The translations under genes and the position numbers were made by a program. The notes under the pieces were generated by a model. It was given only the letters and a program-made list of their open reading frames with translations. It had not been told where the DNA came from and searched no databases. This document shows positions 57,781 through 64,000 of a stretch of DNA of 64,000 nt, piece after piece. Each line of letters begins with the position of its first letter. The first letter of the stretch is position 1. The DNA lies in NCBI RefSeq assembly GCF_003363265.1, contig NZ_QRBF01000001.1:372001-436000 (forward strand). The letters run 5' to 3'. Origin of the DNA: Dyella psychrodurans. Lineage in GTDB: Bacteria > Pseudomonadota > Gammaproteobacteria > Xanthomonadales > Rhodanobacteraceae.

Positions 57781-58290
57781 ATGCATGACATCGATGACGA
57801 TGAGCTGCGAACACTGCTGCCCCAATTGCGGCGCTTCGCGCTCGGATTGACCCGGGACGCCCATGCCGCGGACGACCTGGTGCAGTCCTGCATGGAAAAG
57901 GCGTTAGTGAAATGGCACTCGCGTATGGTTGGCGGCAACCTCTATGGTTGGCTTTGCTCGATCCTTTATCGGCAATTTATCGACGGCAAGCGACATTCCG
58001 CGCGTCTGAACCGCTGGCTCGATTGCCTGCATGAGGAGCCCGAACTGGCGCCTTCGCCAGAAGACACATGGCAGGCGCGCACGTCACTCTCCGCTCTCGA
58101 AGAATTGCCGCCCGATCAACGTGCCGTGCTTTTGCTCGTGTCGGTCGATGGCATGAGCTACCAGGACATTGCGGCCACGCTTGATGTGCCTATAGGTACC
58201 GTCATGTCACGGCTTTCGCGCGCACGCAAAGCCTTTCGCTCGTTAACCGACGGTGGTGTCTCCCAGCCTGCATTGCGGATAGCCCGATGA
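57781..58290 (+). CDS. ECF-type RNA polymerase sigma factor (second)
   Basis: 169 aa. Region 2 has FALGLTRDAHAADDLVQSCM and VGGNLYGWLCSILYRQFIDG; region 4 has LSALEELPPDQRAVLLLVSV and the helix VPIGTVMSRLSRARKAFRSL. ATG at 57781 has AGGA 9-12 bases upstream; ATG at 57754 is in frame. The stop overlaps the anti-sigma start (ATGA). It resembles FecI/RpoE-like ECF factors of the anti-sigma-linked type. Confidence 0.9.
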   Translation: MHDIDDDELRTLLPQLRRFALGLTRDAHAADDLVQSCMEKALVKWHSRMVGGNLYGWLCSILYRQFIDGKRHSARLNRWLDCLHEEPELAPSPEDTWQARTSLSALEELPPDQRAVLLLVSVDGMSYQDIAATLDVPIGTVMSRLSRARKAFRSLTDGGVSQPALRIAR

Positions 58291-59042
58291 ATAACCTACC
58301 TGTTCCGCCGACTGAAAATGAACTGCACGCGTATGTGGACGGGGCGCTGGATGCCTCGCGCCGCGCCGAAATCGAGGCGTATCTTGCGAGTAATCCCGAT
58401 GTGGCGGGACAGGTCGCTCGCTGGCGGCGCGATGCCGATTTTCTGCGCACCGAGCTTGCAGGGACCGTGACTCGGCCACCCCAGCCACGTCTTGATCCGG
58501 CGTCGGTACGACACCGCTTGCGCGCCCGTTCGCGCGTGCGCAGGGCAGCGGCTGCGGCCTTTTTCCTGGCGATAGGTGCAGGAGGGTTGAGTGGCTGGCA
58601 ACTTCGTAGCATGAATTTGGCGCCGGTACCTATGGCCGACGCGGTCGAGGCCTATCGCGTGTTTGCCATCGACCGCAATCGTCCTGTCGAAATGGATGCC
58701 CAGAACGTCGACCACCTCCAGAAATGGCTATCGAATCGATTGGGTACGCCTGTTTCATTTCCCGATCTGCGTTCGGATGGCTTTGATTTGCTGGGCGGAC
58801 GATTGCTTTCCACCACGGACGGACCTGCTGCCTTGATTTTCTATCAGGACCATGACGGTGAGCGGGTGAGTCTCTACATTCGGCCAAACAACCACTTTCC
58901 GGAAGGCACTCGTGGCACGCGCAACGATGGTGGCCTGCTCGCCAAGTACTGGTACAAGAAAGGCTATGGCTACGCCGTGGTCGCAAAGGCCAGTGATCCA
59001 CGGATAGAAGAGCTGGAAGCTGCTATCCGGCTCGGTAGTTAA
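58287..59042 (+). CDS. Membrane anti-sigma factor of the second ECF module
   Basis: 251 aa. The N-terminus PTENELHAYVDGALDASRRA then EIEAYLASNPDVAGQVARWR is the putative-zinc-finger/anti-sigma (RsiW/ChrR-like) cytoplasmic helix bundle; the Cys ligands are absent. One membrane helix lies at about residues 90-110 (AAAAFFLAIGAGGLSGWQLR). The C-terminal half should be periplasmic. It would hold the sigma factor inactive until a periplasmic signal. Confidence 0.82.
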   Translation: MNNLPVPPTENELHAYVDGALDASRRAEIEAYLASNPDVAGQVARWRRDADFLRTELAGTVTRPPQPRLDPASVRHRLRARSRVRRAAAAAFFLAIGAGGLSGWQLRSMNLAPVPMADAVEAYRVFAIDRNRPVEMDAQNVDHLQKWLSNRLGTPVSFPDLRSDGFDLLGGRLLSTTDGPAALIFYQDHDGERVSLYIRPNNHFPEGTRGTRNDGGLLAKYWYKKGYGYAVVAKASDPRIEELEAAIRLGS

Positions 59043-59116
59043 CTTTCGACGTAAGCGGACGAACGTATCTCAAGGCGATCAAATTCTCATCGCAGGATGA
59101 ACGCACACAAAGGGAT

Positions 59117-59146
59117 CAGACTTTGAGTCTGCGGCATCATTTTTTG
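59117..59146 (+). terminator. Terminator candidate after the anti-sigma gene
   Basis: CAGACT (59117-59122) pairs with AGTCTG (59126-59131) over TTG, followed after 8 bases by six T. It lies 75 bases past the stop. The T run is not adjacent to the stem, so it may be weak. Another perfect stem, GGGACGCC (59208-59215) with GGCGTCCC (59223-59230), follows before TTCT. The gap 59043-59483 otherwise holds the promoter described next. Confidence 0.45.
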
Positions 59147-59369
59147 GTTTGCCTCGTTAACCCTTTTTTGTCGACGCGTTTTCGAGGTTTTATCTAAAAG
59201 CTCGCGAGGGACGCCCAGTTCAGGCGTCCCTTCTCACGGACTGTCTGGTCAACACGCCGGGAGTGGCGCGAGTGTCATGACGACGTGCAGGACAGGGCGA
59301 ACGTGCCTTATCAGCGCACTGCATGATTTCCGATGGTTGTGACGCGCTGCAATTGATTTCCATGCGGCG

Positions 59370-59398
59370 GGAATAATCCGATGCGGTCATGCGTCTTA
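59370..59398 (+). promoter_or_regulatory. ECF-type promoter upstream of the secreted duplicated protein
   Basis: GGAAT (59370-59374), 17 bases, then CGTCTTA (59392-59398). It shares GGAATAA and CGTCTTA with the site upstream of the second sigma gene. It would start transcription about 80 bases before the ATG at 59484, so this gene is a likely target of that sigma factor. Confidence 0.62.
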
Positions 59399-59483
59399 TC
59401 AGGGACAGACAAGCTCGCTGTCACCCTTGGCTTCTGCTGTAAGTAAGGCAGTTCTCATCCTATTCCTTAAGGTAACGTTGTCT

Positions 59484-60773
59484 ATGTCTTGCAAGAACAC
59501 TTGCCGAGCGCTGCTCGGCCTGTCGCTAATTACACTGGCATGTTCATCCGCTTTCGCCGGCGACCTCCCCGTTGATGGCGTCGGCCGCGCTACGCTTGTT
59601 CGCCTTCTCGACGACAGTCAGGTGCAATCCGCGAACGACCTTCCGCCGATCGTCCGGATTGTGTCGCCATTGGCCGATTCCTCTATCGCCGGTGGAACAT
59701 CGACCCACAAGGTGGGTAGCTTCAACGGAACCAATATGGCTGTTAACGTTGAAGTCGTCACCCGCGACAACGTTCCACTTGTTGTGCGCGAAGCGACTGA
59801 AGCGCCGCCCGTATTCGGCATACGTCACGTCAATGACTTGCTGGCTGATAAGCCCAATCCCGATGCGCCGGGTCTGTACGTGTTTTTTGACCAGCCGCTG
59901 ATCATGCCCGACGGCACGGTAATGCCGGCCTTCAGCAATTTCGCATCGGCATTCAATGTAAGCGGATCGGATGACACTCCGGGTCCCGGACGCACGACCT
60001 GGTTTGGATGGCATGTACTTGAGTCGCTTCCGGCCGGCACCCAGGAAGTGACGATGACCGTGGCCTTTGTCGATTCGGCACATAGGGTGGCTTTCGATCA
60101 GGTGCACCTCAACGTGGACAGAACGAAGTCTTCGGGGCAGGCGTTGACGCCTGCACCGCAGACCTTTGCGGGCCCGGCCAGCGTTATCGACGACGGGCAG
60201 GGGCCGGAAGTTTCCATGATCGCGCCGCGAGTGCCGACGTCGATCGCTATCGGTCCAACCGATTCGAGTTTGAATGCGACCAACGGCTCGCTGTTCTTCA
60301 TTCAAGTATCGAGCCTGGATCGCAATCGCCACGGTATTGCAGTCAGTGCGAACGGTTTGACATCGGCCGGCGCGCCGTTGAACGCGGCGATTCCTGCCGG
60401 GCTGATCTTTGATCCCAGCGTTATACCGAGCGCAGGTCATCCGGGTGGCCCGAACCGGAACTTTCCTGGCCTGACCGTCACGTTTGATGTGCCTTTGCGT
60501 CAGCCGAATGGCAACATCGTTCCGGCTGGCGCCAACCTTGCGGGATTATTCGATGTTGCAGGCAACGAAGTCGATGCGAGCGGCGCTATTCGCACGACGG
60601 CCGATTGGGTTGTCGGTGGCTCGCTCATGCTTCCGCCCGGCAAACAAAACGTCACCGTCAATGCAAGCGTGACGGACAATGCCGGGCACACCGGCTCGAC
60701 CAAAAATATTTTCTCGATTAGCAAATCGGTAAGCGGGCAACAGCTGACCTTGGATCCGCCGCCAAGCAATTAA
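59484..60773 (+). CDS. Secreted protein with an internal duplication, unknown function
   Basis: 429 aa. The signal peptide ends near residue 26 (SLITLACSSAFAG). Two beta-rich units follow, about 54-222 and 240-429. APGLYVFFDQPLIMPDGTVM (from 128) aligns with FPGLTVTFDVPLRQPNGNIV (from 327); over 34 columns 17 are identical. Both units end with a similar SGQ-L-T-P pattern. Each looks like an immunoglobulin-like adhesion or polysaccharide-binding fold, but I recognise no named family. Only two Cys sit in the signal peptide, so no disulfides. It follows an ECF-type promoter and ends before a strong hairpin. Start ATG at 59484. Confidence 0.78.
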   Translation: MSCKNTCRALLGLSLITLACSSAFAGDLPVDGVGRATLVRLLDDSQVQSANDLPPIVRIVSPLADSSIAGGTSTHKVGSFNGTNMAVNVEVVTRDNVPLVVREATEAPPVFGIRHVNDLLADKPNPDAPGLYVFFDQPLIMPDGTVMPAFSNFASAFNVSGSDDTPGPGRTTWFGWHVLESLPAGTQEVTMTVAFVDSAHRVAFDQVHLNVDRTKSSGQALTPAPQTFAGPASVIDDGQGPEVSMIAPRVPTSIAIGPTDSSLNATNGSLFFIQVSSLDRNRHGIAVSANGLTSAGAPLNAAIPAGLIFDPSVIPSAGHPGGPNRNFPGLTVTFDVPLRQPNGNIVPAGANLAGLFDVAGNEVDASGAIRTTADWVVGGSLMLPPGKQNVTVNASVTDNAGHTGSTKNIFSISKSVSGQQLTLDPPPSN

Positions 60774-60789
60774 GTGCCATGCATCCCCT

Positions 60790-60826
60790 TTCGGCGGCGT
60801 TTAGGTACATGCCGAACGCCGCCGAA
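60790..60826 (+). terminator. Perfect 12-bp hairpin after the duplicated secreted protein
   Basis: TTCGGCGGCGTT (60790-60801) pairs perfectly with AACGCCGCCGAA (60815-60826) over a 13-base loop, beginning 17 bases after the stop codon. TCAT follows but no T run. It probably insulates the upstream unit. Confidence 0.6.
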
Positions 60827-61150
60827 TCATCGCGAACGCCCAGTTCGACCCGCTCAAGCAGATCAACGCCGGGATTAGCAGCGCGCTGCGTTTCGTGTAT
60901 CTGTCGGCAGCTCCGATAGACCCTCCTTGTCGCGATTGGATTGAGTTATCGGGGTAAGGGGTGACTTCCAACTTTCGTTCGGACTCTCCATCACACTCAC
61001 CACGTCTCATTTCGCACGATGAGAACGTAGGGTTCAGGTCCGAGCGTGAACGGCCCAATGGGTTTCTCCTGACGAAGCCACCTGGCATTTATGTGGTCTG
61101 GGTAATGACGGTGTAAAGCCCGGGACCGCCCTTCGCCATCCAAACTGATT
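60827..61150. other. Intergenic region upstream of the hydrolase gene
   Basis: A stretch ending at a stop near base 60957 reads AQFDPLKQINAGISSALRF and could be a tiny remnant, but it has no start codon and no recognised family. Nothing else stands out before the repeat at 61151. Confidence 0.25.
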
Positions 61151-61182
61151 ATTCATTTTTAGAATAGTACCGACTAAGTAAT
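61151..61182 (+). promoter_or_regulatory. Repeated 32-bp operator-like element, copy 1
   Basis: ATTCATTTTTAGAATAGT, four bases, then ACTAAGTAAT. The copy at 63872-63903 matches at 25 of 32 positions, including 16 of the first 18 and 9 of the last 10. It contains inverted repeats ATTC-N7-GAAT (T-N11-A pattern) and TAGT-N4-ACTA. It lies about 130 bases before the hydrolase ATG and is a candidate binding site of the LysR protein encoded at 62927-63877. Confidence 0.6.
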
Positions 61183-61312
61183 CGGGCTTGAGATGGTTGC
61201 TGTCTGAAAACACACTTCGTCGGCACCTTTCACATTCGTTTTTCTCTCGGCTTCTGCCTAAGACGGCTAGGTTGTGGCGGGAGAAAAGGCCTTGACGATC
61301 ACGGAGAATGAA

Positions 61313-62011
61313 ATGAAATTTGCAGTGAGTCCCGCCCCCATCTACGCATTGGCCATTGCTGGCCAACCCGAAAAATTTCCGGTAAACCGAGTCTTCTGTG
61401 TTGGGCGTAACTACGCTGCGCACGCTCGCGAGATGGGAAAAGATCCTGAGCGAGAAGCACCATTTTTCTTTATGAAGCCGGCAAATGCCGTTGTCCAGGC
61501 TGGACATGTCGAGACCCGCATTCCCTTTCCGCCTCAAACGACGAACTTTCACCACGAAATCGAACTGGTTGTCGCCATTGGCAAAGGTGGCGCCGATATT
61601 TCGGTCGAGCGGGCGCTTGACCATGTGTACGGCTATGCGGTTGGCCTGGACATGACTCGCCGCGACCTCCAGCTCGAAGCGCGCGATAAGGGACGTCCCT
61701 GGGAATTTGGGAAGTCGTTCCCCAAATCGGCGCCCATTGGGTCGATTCACCGCGCAGTAGATCTAGGTTCTTTCTCTTCGGCGGCCATTGCACTGACCGT
61801 CAACGGAAAGCTGCGCCAGTCGTCGGACATCTCCAAGCTCATCTGGTCTGTGGCTGAAGCCATTGCGTATCTTTCGCAATACGACACGCTCGAGGCAGGC
61901 GACATCATCATGACCGGTACGCCGGAAGGCGTGAACGCCGTCAACGAGGGCGACGTCATGCGCGGCACCATCGATCGTCTGGGCGAGATTGTCGTGCGAG
62001 TCGGGCAGTAG
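61313..62011 (+). CDS. Fumarylacetoacetate hydrolase-family protein (fumarylpyruvate hydrolase-like)
   Basis: 232 aa, FAH fold. FCVGRNYAAHAREMG, MKPANAVVQAG, NFHHEIELVVAIG (metal Glu pair), VGLDMTRRDLQLEARDKG, GKSFPKSAPIG and GDIIMTGTPEGV are present. The size and these motifs fit the short FAH enzymes such as fumarylpyruvate hydrolase (NagK), which cleaves fumarylpyruvate to fumarate and pyruvate. ATG at 61313 has GGAG 7-10 bases upstream. The next gene encodes a matching isomerase. No ring-cleaving dioxygenase is in the window, so gentisate versus homogentisate is unresolved. Confidence 0.88.
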   Translation: MKFAVSPAPIYALAIAGQPEKFPVNRVFCVGRNYAAHAREMGKDPEREAPFFFMKPANAVVQAGHVETRIPFPPQTTNFHHEIELVVAIGKGGADISVERALDHVYGYAVGLDMTRRDLQLEARDKGRPWEFGKSFPKSAPIGSIHRAVDLGSFSSAAIALTVNGKLRQSSDISKLIWSVAEAIAYLSQYDTLEAGDIIMTGTPEGVNAVNEGDVMRGTIDRLGEIVVRVGQ

Positions 62012-62187
62012 GCGCACCTGGTAAGCGAACAAGGGAGACGCAACGGGACAAGAAACGAGGAAGCGCTCCTGGCTGAAGGCAACGATGATCGAGGAATTCA
62101 GGCGCAAGCCACTTTCTTTCCGCTGCCCGGGCGAACGGCCTGGATAGCCAAGCGCAGGTCCACGGGTATTCAAGATGGCGGATCGAC

Positions 62188-62826
62188 ATGAAACTTTATA
62201 GCTACTTCCGCAGTTCGTCGGCGTATCGCGTGCGCATTGCGTGCAATCTCAAGAACCTGCCCTACGACTATGCCGCCATTCATCTGAGCCGCAATGGTGG
62301 CGAACAGTATTCGGACAGCTTCCTCGAGGTTAACCCACAGCAAACCGTGCCGGTGTTGCAAGACGATGGGCTCGCGCTGTCGCAGTCGCTTGCGATCATT
62401 GAGTACCTGGACGAACGCTATCGTGACCGTCCGCTGCTACCGGACTCCATCGAGGGGCGCGCGCGAGTTAGGGCGCTCTCGCAGTACATTGCATGTGAGA
62501 TTCATCCGCTCAACAACCTGCGTGTCCTGAAATTTCTGATCGGTCCGATGGGGTTGTCCGATGAGAAGAAGCTGTCCTGGATTCGTCACTGGCTTGAGAC
62601 CGGGCTTACCGCGCTTGAAAGGGAACTCGCGGCGGGGGAGGGCAGCTTCTGTTATCGCGATACACCAACAATGGCCGACTGTTGCCTGGTGCCACAGCTC
62701 TACAACGCGCGGCGCTTCGGCGTCGACGTGGCCCGTTTTCCGCGGCTTCAAGCGATCGATGAGCGCTGCCAGTTGATCGAGGCCTTCCACGCCGCACATC
62801 CTGACCGGCAACCTGATTCCGAATAG
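62188..62826 (+). CDS. Maleylpyruvate/maleylacetoacetate isomerase (zeta-class GST)
   Basis: 212 aa. KLYSYFRSSSAYRVRIACNL contains the SSxxxR glutathione/substrate signature of zeta GSTs; NPQQTVPVLQDDGLALSQSL is the thioredoxin-fold GSH site. The second domain has HPLNNLRVLKFL and TMADCCLVPQLYNARRF. It isomerises the maleyl product of gentisate or homogentisate cleavage to the fumaryl form, feeding the hydrolase before it. ATG at 62188 follows GGCGG. The 176-bp gap between the two genes shows nothing else. Confidence 0.9.
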   Translation: MKLYSYFRSSSAYRVRIACNLKNLPYDYAAIHLSRNGGEQYSDSFLEVNPQQTVPVLQDDGLALSQSLAIIEYLDERYRDRPLLPDSIEGRARVRALSQYIACEIHPLNNLRVLKFLIGPMGLSDEKKLSWIRHWLETGLTALERELAAGEGSFCYRDTPTMADCCLVPQLYNARRFGVDVARFPRLQAIDERCQLIEAFHAAHPDRQPDSE

Positions 62827-62926
62827 AGAGCCGCCAGATCAGATTTCCCTTGCGCGTACGCTATGGAGCGCTACGTGTTTCGCGAAGATCCGTCTCGCGA
62901 CGCGGTCTTCGTGTTGTGACCTGGGA

Positions 62927-63877
62927 TCACTCTGAAGCGTGACCGAACCCGCTGAAGCCGGAAGCGAAGATGGGCTGCATCGCGCGAGGCAGGAGCTCGC
63001 GCAGCCAGCGTGCAGCCATGTCATCGTGTAGTCGCTCATGCCATAAGAGATCAATGGTCAACTTCGGCAGGCGAATGGGTGTTGGAAAAATCTTCACCGG
63101 TGCGACACCGAGCATCACCTCAGCCAGCGGTCGTGGGATGGTCGCGATCATGTCGCTCGAACTAATGATGAACGGCAGTGCGAGGAAATGCGGCACCCTG
63201 GCCCCGATCTGATGGACCAGACCGAGGCGCTGTAGCGTCGATTCGACCACGTGGTGGCCGGTTCCCTGTGCCTGGGCCACTGCGTGTCGTTCCCGCATGA
63301 AGTCACTGCGCGAAAGCCGGCGTCCAATGCGCGGATGTTTCGAGCTGACGATGCACACGTATTCGCTCTTAAATAGCGGCTTGTGAAGCAGGCTCGTGTG
63401 AAGCGCTGGGTTGAACTCGACGGCGAGGTCGGCCGTGCCGTCACGCAGCGTCGACAGCACCGATTCGATTGGCAGCTCAATCGCCTGGAAGCTGATGAAG
63501 GGGGCTTCTTCACGGCAGATGTCGATGATCCGGGGCAGGATGATCGCGGTGGCGATGTCCGTCATGACGATCGTGAACTGCTTGCGGCTCGTGCGCGAAT
63601 CAAACTGGTCGCGCATCTCAAGTCCCTGCTCAAGCGCGACCAGTGCCTGCGCGATCCGATTGGACAGTGATTGGGCCAGTGGCGTCGGCATCACTCCACC
63701 GGCACATCGAACGAATAGCCGGTCATTGAAGTGTTCTCGCAGCGTGCGTAAAGCGTGACTGACGGTCGGCTGTGACACACCGAGAGCTTCTGCGGCCCGG
63801 GAGACATTCCGGTGATCCCATATCGCACGGAATACGACGAGCAGGTTTAAGTCCAGGGATGTTGGACGCTCATTCAT
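62927..63877 (-). CDS. LysR-family regulator of the NahR/NodD/LinR type
   Basis: 316 aa. N-terminus LDLNLLVVFRAIWDHRNVSR and HTH AAEALGVSQPTVSHALRTLR, then RLFVRCAGGVMPTPLAQSL: the 'DLNLL' and 'MxPTPxA' pattern of NahR/NodD/LinR regulators, which often sense aromatic compounds. The effector domain follows (ADLAVEFNPALHTSLLHKPL). ATG at 63877 overlaps the second copy of the repeated operator-like element, suggesting autoregulation. It is convergent with the isomerase gene. Confidence 0.92.
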   Translation of the reverse strand: MNERPTSLDLNLLVVFRAIWDHRNVSRAAEALGVSQPTVSHALRTLREHFNDRLFVRCAGGVMPTPLAQSLSNRIAQALVALEQGLEMRDQFDSRTSRKQFTIVMTDIATAIILPRIIDICREEAPFISFQAIELPIESVLSTLRDGTADLAVEFNPALHTSLLHKPLFKSEYVCIVSSKHPRIGRRLSRSDFMRERHAVAQAQGTGHHVVESTLQRLGLVHQIGARVPHFLALPFIISSSDMIATIPRPLAEVMLGVAPVKIFPTPIRLPKLTIDLLWHERLHDDMAARWLRELLPRAMQPIFASGFSGFGHASE

Positions 63878-63903
63878 TTCTTGAATAGTGAGAACTAAGT
63901 TAT
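63872..63903 (+). promoter_or_regulatory. Repeated 32-bp operator-like element, copy 2
   Basis: ATTCATTTCTTGAATAGT, four bases, then ACTAAGTTAT, overlapping the minus-strand lysR start codon and lying 66-97 bases before the plus-strand gene at 63969. Same orientation as copy 1 relative to the plus-strand genes. Confidence 0.6.
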
Positions 63904-63968
63904 ATGCATTGTGCCACGAGGTCGCTCCAGGGACACTTTAGACCACCGAGACGAGGATAAGTATCCCC

Positions 63969-64000
63969 ATGAACAGCAGCGATATTGAGCGGGTTTCGTT
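63969..64000 (+). CDS. Start of a further gene, truncated by the window end
   Basis: ATG at 63969 follows GAGGATAAG at a suitable distance and opens MNSSDIERVS up to the last base. Only ten codons are visible, so no family can be named. Its place after copy 2 of the operator-like element suggests it belongs to the same aromatic-catabolism regulon. Confidence 0.55.
   Translation, partial: MNSSDIERVS

Overview
The window is a GC-rich gammaproteobacterial chromosome segment. Protein style, the der–folD–guaBA–tadA housekeeping order, a DUF3011 protein and a REP-like intergenic repeat (reading [10 protein letters not shown] on the minus strand) suggest Xanthomonadales, probably Rhodanobacteraceae (Dyella/Luteibacter/Rhodanobacter-like). 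The lineage is an inference from recognised families, not a database result. I saw no rRNA, tRNA, CRISPR array, insertion sequence or prophage.

Layout. (1) 1-13.3 kb, mostly core: the 3' part of der, a rhodanese/E1 sulfur-activating enzyme, folD, guaB, guaA, tadA, a sirtuin, an NAD(P)-binding protein, a universal stress protein, a CHAD protein, and a GT39/GT2 glycosyltransferase pair. (2) 13.6-16.9 kb: an NRAMP Mn transporter, an exported peroxiredoxin and an exported DUF3011 protein. (3) 17.1-27.6 kb: a complete nitrate assimilation operon (MFS nitrate carrier, nirB, nirD, a FAD reductase, nasA, cysG, hemD). It is preceded by a near-consensus sigma-54 promoter and a near-consensus NtrC site. 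(4) 27.8-31.8 kb: cytochrome bo3 oxidase cyoABCD on the minus strand, divergent from a MocR-type regulator. (5) 33.3-53.6 kb, accessory: a GAF-GGDEF cyclase, a mercuric-reductase-like flavoprotein, four LysR regulators beside dehydrogenase/reductase genes, an MFS pump, two gene remnants (an Old Yellow Enzyme tail and a frameshifted response regulator), a large secreted protein of unknown function, a pirin/pirin/aldo-keto reductase cluster with DoxX, and a serine hydrolase. (6) 53.7-60.8 kb: two ECF sigma modules, an ArsR/SRPBCC pair, a RibD-C-type reductase and a secreted internally duplicated protein. (7) 61.1-64 kb: a fumarylacetoacetate/fumarylpyruvate hydrolase, a zeta-GST isomerase and a LysR gene, apparently one aromatic-ring-cleavage regulon.

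The most useful regulatory observations, all read directly from the bases, are these. The second ECF sigma gene and the secreted duplicated protein share a GGAATAA / CGTCTTA promoter signature. A 32-bp operator-like element is repeated upstream of the hydrolase gene and at the lysR start / next gene boundary. The nitrate operon has NtrC plus sigma-54 signals. Three ATCCATRYA repeats lie between cyoA and the MocR gene. Several perfect hairpins fall just after stop codons.

The two large secreted proteins (40109-41611 and 59484-60773) are the best candidates for undescribed biology. Their functions cannot be assigned from sequence reading alone.
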